Positions 25,782-34,891 of a stretch of DNA of 64,000 bases are shown one piece after another. Numbering within the stretch: position 1 is the stretch's first letter; every line of letters begins with the position of its first letter. The stretch spans positions 62,001 through 126,000 of the forward strand of contig NZ_MRCM01000017.1 in assembly GCF_002303885.1 (NCBI RefSeq). Direction: 5' to 3'. The notes under the pieces were generated by a model that saw only the letters and a list, made by a program, of their open reading frames with translations, was not told where the DNA came from and ran no database searches. The translations under genes and the position numbers were made by a program. The stretch comes from Flavobacterium sp. ACN2. GTDB taxonomy: Bacteria > Bacteroidota > Bacteroidia > Flavobacteriales > Flavobacteriaceae.

Positions 25782-26444
25782 TTAAAGATTCTCTTCTTTT
25801 TTATCGAGACTTCTAAATTTTAAAAAAGAATAGATTAATGGTACAAATGCAATAACAAAAACAATAGTTAAAAAAAATGTAGAAAAAGTAGCGCTTTCAA
25901 AAATCAAACTTCCTAAAATTATAATCAGACCTCCGATAAACCAAAGTTTACCAGCAAATGCATGAGTTTTTTTCCATACTCCTTCATGTTGCAAAGTCCA
26001 CGGTGTTCTAATTCCGATAAAATAATTAGGCTGTATTACTTTAAAATAATTGCCCAAAACCACAAATAAAGCGCCAATTAAAGCAAAAATAAAACTAGGA
26101 CTAGAAGTACTTTGACTTTTTGTGCTATAGATAATAAACAAAGCTAAAATTGACATAAAAAGAACCAAAACAAATTTGAGCTGGTACAATTTTCCTCCCA
26201 TTAAAGACATTCTTTTCTTAGGATCAATCTTAGTAATCGTCGACATAATGACATAAGTCAAAACAGGAAGAATAAAAAGCATTCCAATCAAAGTAAATTT
26301 ACTTCCCCATCCGTCAATTTCCCCTTTAGTGTTCCAATGAATAGGAACTATTTCAGGTAGTTTGTTCCAAACTGTTGCCAAATAAATAAAAGGAATCAAA
26401 ACAATTCCTATTAGGGGAAGCTCTTTTTTTAATTCTAAATTCAT
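25782..26444 (-). CDS. SdpI-family (DUF1648) membrane protein
   Basis: A 220-residue membrane protein with about six hydrophobic segments. The N-terminal DUF1648 motif is visible as WNKLPEIVPIHWNTKGEIDGWGSKF (about 26-50), and the later block YFIGIRTPWTLQHEGVWKKTHAFAGKLW is the SdpI signature. In Bacillus subtilis SdpI protects cells from the SdpC toxin and sequesters the SdpR repressor. Here it is followed by the hydrolase and preceded by an ArsR-type regulator three bases away, reproducing the SdpRI arrangement without an SdpC gene in view. Confidence 0.84.
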   Translation of the reverse strand: MNLELKKELPLIGIVLIPFIYLATVWNKLPEIVPIHWNTKGEIDGWGSKFTLIGMLFILPVLTYVIMSTITKIDPKKRMSLMGGKLYQLKFVLVLFMSILALFIIYSTKSQSTSSPSFIFALIGALFVVLGNYFKVIQPNYFIGIRTPWTLQHEGVWKKTHAFAGKLWFIGGLIIILGSLIFESATFSTFFLTIVFVIAFVPLIYSFLKFRSLDKKEENL

Positions 26445-26447
26445 TTT

Positions 26448-26702
26448 TTATTGTTTAAAGGTTAGTATCCATTGTAAAACATCTTCCATTATGGTGGTAT
26501 TGATGGAGTAAATGATGAATTGTCCGTTTTTTTCAGATGTAATTAAATTCGCCCGTTTTAAAATATCCAAATGATGTGAAATACTCGGTTTAGAAATATT
26601 AAAAGCGTCTGCAATCTCTCCTGCAGATAGATCCTTCTCCTTTAAAAGATCCAGAATCTCTCTTCTAGTGGCATCATTTAATGCTTTAAAAATATCATTC
26701 AT
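26448..26702 (-). CDS. ArsR/SdpR-type transcriptional regulator
   Basis: A small winged-helix repressor of 84 residues when started at the ATG complement of 26702 (MNDIFKALNDATRREILDLL). A longer frame from 26750 adds 16 residues that run through an upstream palindrome and is unlikely. The helix-turn-helix is AGEIADAFNISKPSISHHLD (about residues 27-46), and there are no metal-binding Cys, as in SdpR-like autorepressors. It lies 3 bases before the SdpI-like gene on the same strand. It probably represses its own operon through the palindrome at 26713-26734. Confidence 0.85.
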   Translation of the reverse strand: MNDIFKALNDATRREILDLLKEKDLSAGEIADAFNISKPSISHHLDILKRANLITSEKNGQFIIYSINTTIMEDVLQWILTFKQ

Positions 26703-26712
26703 TATATTTATA

Positions 26713-26734
26713 TATTTAGACAAATATCTAAATA
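26713..26734. promoter_or_regulatory. Probable operator for the SdpR-like repressor
   Basis: An 8-bp inverted repeat (TATTTAGA at 26713-26720, TCTAAATA at 26727-26734) with a 6-base spacer, 11 bases upstream of the chosen regulator start. Size, spacing and position fit an ArsR-type dimer site. Confidence 0.55.
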
Positions 26735-26752
26735 CTTTTCTAACAAACAAAA

Positions 26753-26783
26753 AAAAGCAGTAATTTTTTACATTACTGCTTTT
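26753..26783 (-). terminator. Terminator of the MFS transporter gene
   Basis: A 12-bp stem (26753-26764 with 26772-26783, AAAAGCAGTAAT arm) followed on the - strand by T residues, 22 bases after the transporter stop. It separates the transporter from the SdpR/SdpI unit. Confidence 0.75.
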
Positions 26784-26804
26784 AAAATATTTTAAATCTA
26801 TAAC

Positions 26805-28082
26805 CTAAAATTTATGTTCGTCTTTGCTAATGACCAAAAATGAAACTAAAGATATAAGTGCGGCGGTTACCAAATAGAAACCTACATAACTCACATCATA
26901 GGTCTTAGCTAACCAAATTGCTATCATTGGTGCAAAAGCAGCGCCCAAAATTCCAGCCATATTAAAAGTCAAAGAGGCTCCAGAATAACGAACATTTGTT
27001 GGAAATAATTCAGACAGAAAAGTTCCCAAAGGTCCGTAAGTAAAACCCATTAATGACATTCCGATGCAGGCAAAAATGGTAACCAAAACGATATTTCCAG
27101 AGCTTAAAAAGTAAGAAAAGAAAAATCCGAAAACGGCAATAGCAGCAGTTGCGACGATAAGCATTTTGCGGCGACCAATCTTGTCGGCCACAACCGCAGA
27201 AACTGGAATAAAAAGCGCAAAAAACAATACTGAGAATAATTGAATCAATAATCCGTCTCTTTTTACAATTCCCAAATCTGAAGTAGCCCAGCTAAGTGTA
27301 AATACGGTCATTAAATAGAAAACCAAGAATGTTGTTATTGCCGCGAATGTTCCAAAAATCAACTGATTTTTATATGATTTTACTAATTCCAGAAAAGGAA
27401 CTTTTACCTCTTCTTCCTCTTTTTTGGCATTTTCAAACGAAGGCGTTTCTGTAATTTTAGTTCTAATATAAAAACCAACTATCACTAAAAATGCACTTGC
27501 AATAAAAGGAATTCTCCAACCATAATTCATAAAATCTTCATTGCTCATAGAATCTGTCAACAACAAGAAAGTTCCACCAGAAAGCAATAATCCTATTGGA
27601 GCGCCTAATTGCGGAAACATTCCGTACCAAGCACGTTTATTTGGTGGTGCATTTTCTATCGCCAATAAAACAGCGCCTCCCCACTCGCCTCCTAAACCAA
27701 CACCTTGTCCGAATCGGCAAAGCATTAATAATAACGGAGCGGCTACACCAATACTCGCATAACTTGGCAAAAATCCTATTGTTACTGTCGAAATTCCCAT
27801 TGTCAATAAAGCTGCAACAAGAGTAAACTTACGTCCGATCTTATCACCATAATGGCCAAAAAATGCCGAACCTAAAGGGCGCGACAAAAAGGCAATAGAA
27901 AAAGTGGCTAAAGATTCCAGAGTCGCCATTGTCGAATCTGAACTAGGAAAAAATAATTGAGGAAAAACCAACACTGCTGCATTGGCATAAATATAAAAAT
28001 CAAAAAATTCAATTGTGGTACCAATAAGGCTTCCAAAAAGAACATGTTTTAGAGAGTTCTTTTTATTCTCGTTAGTTTTCAT
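26805..28082 (-). CDS. MFS transporter, metabolite:H+ symporter (ProP/ShiA-like)
   Basis: A 425-residue inner-membrane transporter with twelve predicted helices. HVLFGSLIGTTIEFFDFYIYANAA at the start, GHYGDKIGRKFTL between TM2 and TM3, RFGQGVGLGGEWGGAVLL in TM4 and ELFPTNVRYSGASLTFN near TM10 are the hallmarks of the metabolite:H+ symporter family. Members take up citrate, proline/betaine, shikimate or dicarboxylates with protons. The loop between TM6 and TM7 has an acidic KKEEEEVKVPF run. It is a single-gene unit with its own terminator, and the neighbours give no clue to its substrate. Confidence 0.88.
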   Translation of the reverse strand: MKTNENKKNSLKHVLFGSLIGTTIEFFDFYIYANAAVLVFPQLFFPSSDSTMATLESLATFSIAFLSRPLGSAFFGHYGDKIGRKFTLVAALLTMGISTVTIGFLPSYASIGVAAPLLLMLCRFGQGVGLGGEWGGAVLLAIENAPPNKRAWYGMFPQLGAPIGLLLSGGTFLLLTDSMSNEDFMNYGWRIPFIASAFLVIVGFYIRTKITETPSFENAKKEEEEVKVPFLELVKSYKNQLIFGTFAAITTFLVFYLMTVFTLSWATSDLGIVKRDGLLIQLFSVLFFALFIPVSAVVADKIGRRKMLIVATAAIAVFGFFFSYFLSSGNIVLVTIFACIGMSLMGFTYGPLGTFLSELFPTNVRYSGASLTFNMAGILGAAFAPMIAIWLAKTYDVSYVGFYLVTAALISLVSFLVISKDEHKF

Positions 28083-28354
28083 GTAAAATAGATATAACTT
28101 TTTTTTTGATTACAAAAATATAGTTTCATTATTAATAATTCATGTTTCAAAGAATTAGTTTTAAAACATCATACGTTTTTTAACAAATCTGATGTTTTTT
28201 CCATTTTAAAAACACGAATTTTATTTCAATTTAAAAACTTGATTTAAGGTACTTTAAAACAAAAATTAAAAATCAAATCTTAAGCATTCGTTAAAAGCGT
28301 TTTTACCTGTATATTTTCATTAAATTTACAGCTGTCAAAAATAAATTTAAAATT

Positions 28355-29944
28355 ATGCCAACCGACTGTATCAGCTTTCAATCTTCTGGATATTTCTCTA
28401 AATTAATGCAAGATTACTTAGATCAGAAACCAGAGTTAAAACCGCTGTACAACCATTTTCCAAGCCTAGAAAATTTTGAAAAACAAATAGCTGAAAAATC
28501 AGCCAATTTTGATCATAACAATAGAAATGCATTGGTTGAAACGCTGGAAAAACAATATCAAAATATTGAAATTTCGGAGTCAACTCAACATAATATTGCG
28601 CTTTTAAAACTCGAAAATACATTTACCATTACAACCGGACATCAGCTAAATCTATTTAGCGGACCGTTATATTTTTTATATAAAATTATTTCTACGATTA
28701 ATTTAACTAAAGAATTAAAATCGAAATATCCTTCGTACAATTTTGTTCCAGTTTATTGGATGGCGACCGAAGATCACGATTTTGAAGAAATTAATTATTT
28801 TAATTTTAAAGGAAAAAAAATCCGTTGGAATGCAGAAAGTACTGGTCCCGTTGGAAGACTTTCAACTGAAGGCTTAGAGAATTTGTTTGAAATTTACTCT
28901 CAAGAATTAGGTTCAAGCACCAATGCAAATACACTTAAGAAGCTTTTTGAAAATGCGTATTTAAAACACGAAAATCTAGCCGATGCAACTCGCTTTTTGG
29001 CCAATGCGCTTTTTTCAAGCTATGGCTTAGTAATTATAGATGCAGACGATACCAATTTAAAACGTGCTTTTATTCCGTTTGTAAAAGAAGAATTAGAACA
29101 TCAGACTTCATTTAAAGCCGTTCAAAAATCAATTGAAGCACTTTCTGACTATACTGTTCAAGTAAATCCTCGTGAAATAAATTTATTTTACATTGAAGAT
29201 AAACTGCGCGAAAGAATCATTTTTGAAAATGATAAATACCTAGTTAACAACACTAGAATTTCATTTTCTAAAGAAGAAATTCTAAAACTATTAGAAAGCA
29301 ATCCTGAAAAATTCAGTCCCAATGTAATTATGCGTCCGCTATATCAGGAAATTATTCTTCCTAATCTTTGCTACATTGGCGGAGGCGGGGAAATTGCTTA
29401 TTGGTTAGAATTAAAAGCTTTCTTTGAGGCAGTAAACATTACCTTCCCAATATTATTAGTTCGAAATTCAGTTCTTTTAGCAACCGAAAAACAAGTTAAA
29501 AAAGCCGATAATTTAAATTTAACTTGGAAAGATTTATTCAATAAATCAGAGAATTTAGTCAATCAGATTACGCATAAACTATCTCCGTTTCCAATTGATT
29601 TAACTCCTCAAAAAGAAGCGCTTGAAAAACAGTTTGCTTATCTTTTTGAATTGGCCGAAAAGACCGATAAATCTTTTTCTGGAGCAGTTAAAGCTCAAGA
29701 AGTAAAACAAAAGAAAGGTTTAGAAAATCTAGAAAAACGTTTGTTAAAAGCACAAAAAAGAAAACTAGCCGATCAATTGGAGCGTGTAACCGATTTGCAA
29801 TGCGAATTATTTCCAAACAACAGCCTTCAAGAGCGCCAAGCCAATTTTTCTGAATTTTATTTAGAAAAAGGAGAACAATTGATTCCGCTTTTAATTCAGA
29901 AATTAAAACCTTTAGAACATAATTTTGACATCATAATAATCTAA
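28355..29944 (+). CDS. bshC: Bacillithiol synthase, cysteine-adding enzyme BshC
   Basis: A 529-residue cytoplasmic enzyme for the last step of bacillithiol synthesis, adding cysteine to glucosaminyl-malate. The whole family pattern is visible: FTITTGHQLNLFSGPLYFLYK (about 90-110), VPVYWMATEDHDFEEINYF (about 128-146), GRLSTEGL and NVIMRPLYQEIILPNLCYIGGGGEIAYW (about 325-355), then a C-terminal coiled coil (about 430-510). The length matches BshC proteins. BshA and BshB are not in the window. Its presence means the organism uses bacillithiol as its low-molecular-weight thiol, as many Bacteroidota do. It stands alone between two operons. Confidence 0.93.
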   Translation: MPTDCISFQSSGYFSKLMQDYLDQKPELKPLYNHFPSLENFEKQIAEKSANFDHNNRNALVETLEKQYQNIEISESTQHNIALLKLENTFTITTGHQLNLFSGPLYFLYKIISTINLTKELKSKYPSYNFVPVYWMATEDHDFEEINYFNFKGKKIRWNAESTGPVGRLSTEGLENLFEIYSQELGSSTNANTLKKLFENAYLKHENLADATRFLANALFSSYGLVIIDADDTNLKRAFIPFVKEELEHQTSFKAVQKSIEALSDYTVQVNPREINLFYIEDKLRERIIFENDKYLVNNTRISFSKEEILKLLESNPEKFSPNVIMRPLYQEIILPNLCYIGGGGEIAYWLELKAFFEAVNITFPILLVRNSVLLATEKQVKKADNLNLTWKDLFNKSENLVNQITHKLSPFPIDLTPQKEALEKQFAYLFELAEKTDKSFSGAVKAQEVKQKKGLENLEKRLLKAQKRKLADQLERVTDLQCELFPNNSLQERQANFSEFYLEKGEQLIPLLIQKLKPLEHNFDIIII

Positions 29945-30067
29945 AATAATTATCTTTAGAAATTAAAAAGTACAGATTTAGAAACAAATAACCAGCACAT
30001 TTTCTAAATCTTTACTCTCTCAAACCAAATAGAATTATATTTTATAACCTATTAACTAACTAACCTA

Positions 30068-31339
30068 ATGGTAAGAGAACGATTAATTTCGCTTGATGTC
30101 TTTCGCGGGCTGACAATTCTATTAATGACTATTGTAAACAATCCAGGTGATTGGGGAAATGTTTACCCTCCGCTTTTACATGCGTACTGGAATGGCTGTA
30201 CACCAACCGACCTTGTATTTCCGTTTTTTATTTTTATAATGGGAGTTGCTGTACCGCTTGCAATGCCAGAGAAAAAGTATGACGAAACAACATTTAACAA
30301 AATCCTGATTCGTTCTTTAAGAATGTTCTGTTTGGGGATTTTCTTTAATTTCTTTGGAAAAATTCAGCTTTTTGGATTAGACGGAATTCCGCTTCTAATT
30401 GGAAGATTGGTCATTACTTTTGCGGTTGGTTATGCTTTGATGGGAAGTTTTAGCACGCGACTAAAAAACATTTTTGCATTTGGCATATTGGCTATTTATC
30501 TCATTTTAGCCTACGGCGGATTTGAAAATTATCAAGATGTTCGACTTCCTGGAGTTTTACAGCGTATTGCAGTAGTCTATTTTGTCGTTTCGCTTTTATA
30601 TTTAAAGACATCTCGAAAAACTCAAATTATTACGGGAGCAATTTTACTTCTAGGGTATTGGGCGGTTATGACTTTAATTCCTGTTCCTGGTTTTGGAGAA
30701 GCAAATTTAGAGAGAGGCACTAATTTAGCCGCTTGGGTTGATAGCATTTTCTTGAAAGGACATATGTACCATGAAACCAATACTTGGGATCCAGAAGGAA
30801 TCTTAAGTACTTTGCCATCTATTGTAAACGGGATTATTGGTTTATTCATAGGACAAATTCTATTGCTTAATGTAACTAAAATCCAAAAAGCCCAAAGAAT
30901 GGGAATGATCGGCACTGCGTTAATCTTTTTCGGTTTAATCTGGGATTTAGTTTTTCCAATAAACAAATCAATCTGGACAAGCAGTTACGTTTTATATACA
31001 ACAGGATTGGCAACAATCTGTCTTACAGCATTATATTATATAATTGACATAAGAGAATACAAAAAAGGCTTTAAGCTATTTGTTATTTGGGGAGTAAACC
31101 CAATGATTGTTTTCTTTGCTTCACAGATTATTCCTCAAGCTTTGGTACTCATTCGTTTTCAGCATCCATCGCTTCCTGGCGAACAAATTAACCTTTTAGA
31201 TTATCTATACCGTTTCGGAATTGCACCATTTTTCAACAATCCAATGACTGCTTCTTTGGCAGGCGCATTAACATACGTTGCAATCTGGACATTTATTTTG
31301 TGGGTATTCTACAGAAATAAACTGATTTTTAAAGTATAA
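30068..31339 (+). CDS. DUF5009/NagX-type acyltransferase, membrane (paralogue 1)
   Basis: A 423-residue integral membrane protein of the heparan-alpha-glucosaminide N-acetyltransferase (HGSNAT)/DUF5009 family. The start RLISLDVFRGLTILLMTIVN holds the family DxFRG block; PTDLVFPFFIFIMGVAVP is the second signature. About ten to eleven helices follow. These proteins move acyl groups, probably from cytoplasmic acetyl-CoA, onto sugars at the membrane. The exact acceptor is unknown. A diverged paralogue is encoded at 45147-46337. It follows BshC by 123 bases, with a terminator after it. Confidence 0.83.
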   Translation: MVRERLISLDVFRGLTILLMTIVNNPGDWGNVYPPLLHAYWNGCTPTDLVFPFFIFIMGVAVPLAMPEKKYDETTFNKILIRSLRMFCLGIFFNFFGKIQLFGLDGIPLLIGRLVITFAVGYALMGSFSTRLKNIFAFGILAIYLILAYGGFENYQDVRLPGVLQRIAVVYFVVSLLYLKTSRKTQIITGAILLLGYWAVMTLIPVPGFGEANLERGTNLAAWVDSIFLKGHMYHETNTWDPEGILSTLPSIVNGIIGLFIGQILLLNVTKIQKAQRMGMIGTALIFFGLIWDLVFPINKSIWTSSYVLYTTGLATICLTALYYIIDIREYKKGFKLFVIWGVNPMIVFFASQIIPQALVLIRFQHPSLPGEQINLLDYLYRFGIAPFFNNPMTASLAGALTYVAIWTFILWVFYRNKLIFKV

Positions 31340-31355
31340 AAAGCACCACATTATG

Positions 31356-31381
31356 TAAAGACGCACCGCAATGCGTCTTTA
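31356..31381 (+). terminator. Terminator after DUF5009 gene (AAAGACGCA palindrome)
   Basis: A 10-bp stem (31356-31365 with 31372-31381) with loop CCGCAA, 16 bases after the stop. The AGACGCA word is also seen, degenerate, near 7868-7894, so this is a repeated extragenic palindrome reused as terminator. Confidence 0.7.
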
Positions 31382-31494
31382 TTATTCTTTATCAAAATTG
31401 TTTATATGCTTTAAGAAAATGTTTTTCTTGACCAAAACATCATTCTAATGTGTTTAAATTATGAATTTATTAAAATCAATTCATAAAAAAAGTA

Positions 31495-31502
31495 TACTTT
31501 TG
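31495..31502 (+). promoter_or_regulatory. Bacteroidota -7 element for ndk
   Basis: TACTTTTG fits TAnnTTTG exactly, 23 bases before the ndk ATG. No exact TTG box is seen 19-21 bases upstream. Confidence 0.55.
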
Positions 31503-31525
31503 CACAAAATTTAATAAAATATAAA

Positions 31526-31945
31526 ATGGCAACAAATAGAACTTTTACAATGATTAAACCAGATGCTGTTGCAAACGGACACATCGGGAATATCTTAGCA
31601 ATGATTACTAATGGTGGTTTCAAAATCGTTTCATTAAAATTAACTCAATTAACTGTAGCAGATGCAAAAGCATTTTACGCAGTTCACGCAGAAAGACCTT
31701 TCTACGGAGAATTAGTTGAATTCATGTCTCGTGGACCAATTGTTGCTGCTATTTTAGAGAAAGATAACGCAGTAGAAGATTTCAGAACTTTAATTGGAGC
31801 TACAAATCCAGCTGAAGCTGCTGAAGGAACTATTCGTAAAGCATACGCTACTTCAATAGGAGAAAATGCAGTTCACGGATCTGACAGCGACGAAAACGCT
31901 GCTATCGAAAGCGCATTCCACTTTGCAGGAAGAGAGCAATTCTAA
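31526..31945 (+). CDS. ndk: Nucleoside diphosphate kinase
   Basis: A 139-residue cytoplasmic enzyme that balances nucleoside triphosphate pools. TFTMIKPDAVANGHIG at the start, FYAVHAERPFYGELVEFMSRGP in the middle and NAVHGSDSDENA with the phosphorylated His117 are diagnostic. It is a single gene with its own promoter (31495) and a strong bidirectional terminator (31967). Confidence 0.97.
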   Translation: MATNRTFTMIKPDAVANGHIGNILAMITNGGFKIVSLKLTQLTVADAKAFYAVHAERPFYGELVEFMSRGPIVAAILEKDNAVEDFRTLIGATNPAEAAEGTIRKAYATSIGENAVHGSDSDENAAIESAFHFAGREQF

Positions 31946-31966
31946 TAAGAATTACAAATCAAACAA

Positions 31967-31998
31967 AAAAACCCGCTTCAAATTGAAGCGGGTTTTTT
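31967..31998. terminator. Bidirectional terminator between ndk and secreted protein gene
   Basis: A 16-bp perfect palindrome (31967-31982 with 31983-31998) with AACCCGCTTCAA arms, A-rich on the left and T-rich on the right, between converging genes. Confidence 0.85.
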
Positions 31999-32016
31999 AT
32001 TTTTATTACGAACAGA

Positions 32017-32736
32017 TTATAGAGTATTAGCAGTCTTTTTTACCATTTTCTCGATTCTTCCATCTAAATCTTTCAAAAGCTCATCTAATGCACTCTCACA
32101 CATTGGCAATACTTTATCAAAAGATAAAACAGGAATACCTCCTACAATTGTTCCGGTTTTCTTAGATGTTGCTCCTTCATTGAAAGCAAATAATTTTTTT
32201 CCATTTTTGTCATACAAAGCAATTCTTGCATAAGCTTTCATTTTAATAGTGCCTGTTCCACCAACAGCGAATCCTTTTACTACAGCAAAATGAATTTCAG
32301 TAAACAAAACACCATCAGCATTATCTTTAAACATAGTTGCTGTAGCCACTTCGTTTGCAGAACCATTTATTCCTTCATAAATATATTTGTATCCCGGATA
32401 GTTGATAATATATTTTCCAGCATCTCCTTCTTTATCAAAATGAGGAACGTAATCAATATATTCTTGTTTTTGAGTTACTTCCGTTTCAGGAATTAAATCA
32501 AAAGGAAATTTTTTCGAATAATCATTAAAAAATGCATTATGATATTTCTCCAAAATTGGCAATAAGTTAAAATTCGGATTACTTCCTAAATCTGTCACTG
32601 CAGCCAAACCATTTAAACCAAGCTCAGAAAGATCTATTGTTTTATCTGTATAAAAAGAGACAACAGCAACTTTTTTCTTTTGTGCAGAGCTAGTTAAAGC
32701 AAATAATACGGTTAAAATAAGTAAAATTTTTTTCAT
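32017..32736 (-). CDS. Exported protein of unknown function
   Basis: I do not recognise a named family. It is a 239-residue exported protein with a short signal peptide (MKKILLILTVLFALTSSAQ). The mature part begins KKKVAVVSFYTDKTIDLSELG and continues as a mixed alpha/beta protein with KMKAYARIALYDKNGKKLFAFNEGA (about 170-195), a style seen in lipoprotein-like peptidoglycan or curli-associated assembly proteins of the CsgG/penicillin-binding-activator type. The C-terminal helix ends ELLKDLDGRIEKMVKK. It converges with ndk and is preceded by an unlinked small operon. Function should be left as unknown. Confidence 0.7.
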   Translation of the reverse strand: MKKILLILTVLFALTSSAQKKKVAVVSFYTDKTIDLSELGLNGLAAVTDLGSNPNFNLLPILEKYHNAFFNDYSKKFPFDLIPETEVTQKQEYIDYVPHFDKEGDAGKYIINYPGYKYIYEGINGSANEVATATMFKDNADGVLFTEIHFAVVKGFAVGGTGTIKMKAYARIALYDKNGKKLFAFNEGATSKKTGTIVGGIPVLSFDKVLPMCESALDELLKDLDGRIEKMVKKTANTL

Positions 32737-32812
32737 TGTTTTTTTTAATTGTTTTTGGGTTACTAAAAGATGCTACTTACAAAAAATAACGCTCAAATGT
32801 ATCGCAAAAAAA

Positions 32813-32834
32813 AACACTTCACAATAGAAGTGTT
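32813..32834 (-). terminator. Terminator of the DUF721 operon
   Basis: An 8-bp stem (32813-32820 with 32827-32834) followed on the - strand by a T9 run, 43 bases after the DUF721 stop. Confidence 0.7.
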
Positions 32835-32877
32835 ACTTATTTTTAAAGTTAATCTTATTAAAAAAAATCAAATGAAA

Positions 32878-33174
32878 TCAGCGTAAAACAACATCTTTTA
32901 CTACCTCGCGTCCCAATTCTTCATTAATCATTTTAACAATTTTATATTTTCCATGAGTTAATTCTTCGCGCAGAACAGACGAGCCTAATTCTACATAAAG
33001 TGTACTGCCTTTCAGTACAACATTTCGAGTATAAGTATTGACCCCACTCCCCATAAGATTTTTCCAAGCGTCACGAACATCAATTTGATCCATACCTGGT
33101 TGCAATTTATTCACTTGAATAATCTGCTGTAATACAGCACTAATCGTGCTTTCGTTATTTAGTCTTTTCGCCAT
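32878..33174 (-). CDS. DUF721 (DciA-like) protein
   Basis: A 98-residue protein of the DUF721 family. The pattern is KRLNNESTISAVLQQIIQVN, then VRDAWKNLMGSGVNTYTRNV with the conserved Trp, then the GSTLYVELGSSVLREELTHGKYKIV strand-helix block. DUF721 includes the helicase-operator DciA of many bacteria, but in Bacteroidota its action is unproven. Its start overlaps the end of the upstream lipoprotein gene by 20 bases, so they are co-transcribed. A role in loading the replicative helicase is possible by homology only. Confidence 0.82.
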   Translation of the reverse strand: MAKRLNNESTISAVLQQIIQVNKLQPGMDQIDVRDAWKNLMGSGVNTYTRNVVLKGSTLYVELGSSVLREELTHGKYKIVKMINEELGREVVKDVVLR

Positions 33175-33595
33175 CGTTCAAAAGTTTTACTGGTCCAGCT
33201 TTTTTATAATGATATTCAATTTTTTGTGGATTTTTAACCACCAATTTGTCATCAGAGAGCGAAATAATTTCCTCGCTCCATTTTGCATAATCCGTTTTAT
33301 AATCTAAGAAAACTTGTTCTCCAGTAATACGAACCGAAACATTCTCAAAAGTGTCTGTTGTCAAAAATGTACCATCAAATTGTGGCATCACTTTCGTTCG
33401 AACTCCTTTATTATTTTTAATTTGAAAAAAATCAAAAGTCTCGTTCATTTTATATTCCTTCTCCTCGCCTTTCTCAAAAACCACTTTTTCAATTTCCCAA
33501 TAACCATTTAATTTAGCGAGGTCTGCAGGCTTTATTTCCTGTTTACAGCTCACAAATAAAAGTGAACAAAACAAAACTATAAAAGTGTTTTTCAT
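33155..33595 (-). CDS. Lipocalin-like lipoprotein
   Basis: A 146-residue lipoprotein: the signal MKNTFIVLFCSLLFVSCKQE has a lipobox with Cys at 17. The mature domain starts LAKLNGYWEIEKVVFEKGEE, the usual first strand of lipocalin-like domains, followed by several beta strands. It has no catalytic marks. The gene overlaps DUF721 by 20 bases. A Flavo-1-like element sits 53 bases upstream on the same strand. Function unknown; such proteins are common in the envelope of Flavobacteria. Confidence 0.8.
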   Translation of the reverse strand: MKNTFIVLFCSLLFVSCKQEIKPADLAKLNGYWEIEKVVFEKGEEKEYKMNETFDFFQIKNNKGVRTKVMPQFDGTFLTTDTFENVSVRITGEQVFLDYKTDYAKWSEEIISLSDDKLVVKNPQKIEYHYKKAGPVKLLNDGEKTK

Positions 33596-33647
33596 AAATA
33601 AAAATATTAAAATTTATTCTTTTTTAATCTGAATGAAGTCGAAGAAT

Positions 33648-33727
33648 TAGGAGCTATTTCCTGCTGTCCGCTGTATCTTTTGCGCCGAACCCCGGCACAA
33701 AAGGATGCCGCTCCCATCATGGCTAGG
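33648..33727 (-). ncRNA. Flavo-1-like structured RNA/leader element, copy B
   Basis: On the - strand this aligns without gaps to copy A at 4334-4412. The 11-bp hairpin (33677-33687 with 33693-33703) keeps the GGGTT loop but has three base pairs changed on both sides (A-T to G-C, G-C to C-G, T-A to C-G) and one G-T wobble. The strings GCGGCATCC and GATACAGCGGA are unchanged. The rest of the 369-base gap up to 33964 shows nothing recognisable. Confidence 0.62.
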
Positions 33728-33964
33728 CTTGCGGTTTCAAAAGAAGATATTCTCAGACTACAAAGATAACCTTATAATCCTCAAAAGAAATACTTTGCCT
33801 ATTAATTATTTTAAAAGATAAAACTGCCCTATTCTAATACATAAAAGACTTTTAAAGACAAACAATATCTAACATTATACAGAACTTTATCTCATTTACA
33901 CATCAAAAAAATCTATCAAAAAGACAATAGCAAAATAATAATCAATAACTCAAAACTAAAAGCA

Positions 33965-34474
33965 GTGAAGACCATATCATTATTAATAATTACTATTTTA
34001 TTTTTTAACTGCACTAAGCAAAAGCACACAAGCCATAATTATACAAAAAACAAAAAACAACATCTGACAGACAACAACAACATCCTGAAAGACAGTTCAC
34101 ATTTTTACAAAAAAGATTCAACAAAAGAGAACAAAAAAGAAAAAATTGATATAAAAATCATAAAAGCAACAATACGAGAAAGCTCTTATTCTGATCATAA
34201 AGACATTGAAATAGTTTTTAAAAATACAGGCAAGAAAACAATTAAAGCTATCAAATTTGAATGGTCTTGCGTCAATTCTTTCGACGAACCTGCAAGTGGC
34301 AAGTACTTTTATGGAGAAGGAAATTACCAGGAAAAATCCGCTATTCTTTTAAAACCAGGCCAAACCCAAACAGAATATTGGGAAGATTTCTCCACAGATG
34401 CCGATAAAGTTACAAAAATAAAAGCTACCTATATTGTTTATACTGACGGCACAAAATGGAAGCTTAATAACTAA
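33965..34474 (+). CDS. Small lipoprotein of unknown function
   Basis: A 169-residue predicted lipoprotein starting at GTG 33965, MKTISLLIITILFFNCTKQ, with the lipid-modified Cys at 16. A very Lys/Asn/His-rich linker (about 18-60) precedes a compact beta domain beginning KIIKATIRESSYSDHKDIEIVFKN, then NTGKKTIKAIKFEWSC and PGQTQTEYWEDFSTDADKV. The pattern KNTGKKTIKAIKF resembles Ig-like FxxLFxN-type domains. No family name can be given. It stands alone amid poorly conserved AT-rich DNA. Confidence 0.68.
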   Translation: MKTISLLIITILFFNCTKQKHTSHNYTKNKKQHLTDNNNILKDSSHFYKKDSTKENKKEKIDIKIIKATIRESSYSDHKDIEIVFKNTGKKTIKAIKFEWSCVNSFDEPASGKYFYGEGNYQEKSAILLKPGQTQTEYWEDFSTDADKVTKIKATYIVYTDGTKWKLNN

Positions 34475-34891
34475 GACAATTCCTTACAAAGACAAAGAAT
34501 CAACATTAATCTTAACTAATCGATTAAACTATTTTGTACAATATTTACATTTTAATCTATAATTGCATGCAATAAAAATAAAGCCGAATCAGATCTTGTT
34601 CCAACTCATGAAGAAACAATATATTTCCGTTTATAATTTTAACAAACACCGAATTCTTAAAAAAAACTATTTCAACAATCAAACTAGAATACAAACTTGA
34701 GAGAATCATTTTTAATCCCAAATTAAAAACCAAAATTGACAGGAACGGAACTAGCCTTCAATTTTGTAAAACTGCCTTTATTCAAACACAACAAAAAAAT
34801 GGAACAAAAAAAGCTTATAAATAAAGTTTCATTAAAAACCTTTATTTATAAGCTCAATATTTTTAGAACGCTATATGTTAAGACAAAAAAG
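34475..34891. other. Non-coding or degraded AT-rich stretch
   Basis: A 417-base stretch with no convincing gene. Near 34560 a short frame reads IACNKNKAESDLVPTHEETI and then stops, which could be a leftover of a lipoprotein N-terminus but lacks a start. A 63-codon frame at 34736-34927 overlaps a better small gene on the other strand and is not supported. Confidence 0.5.
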
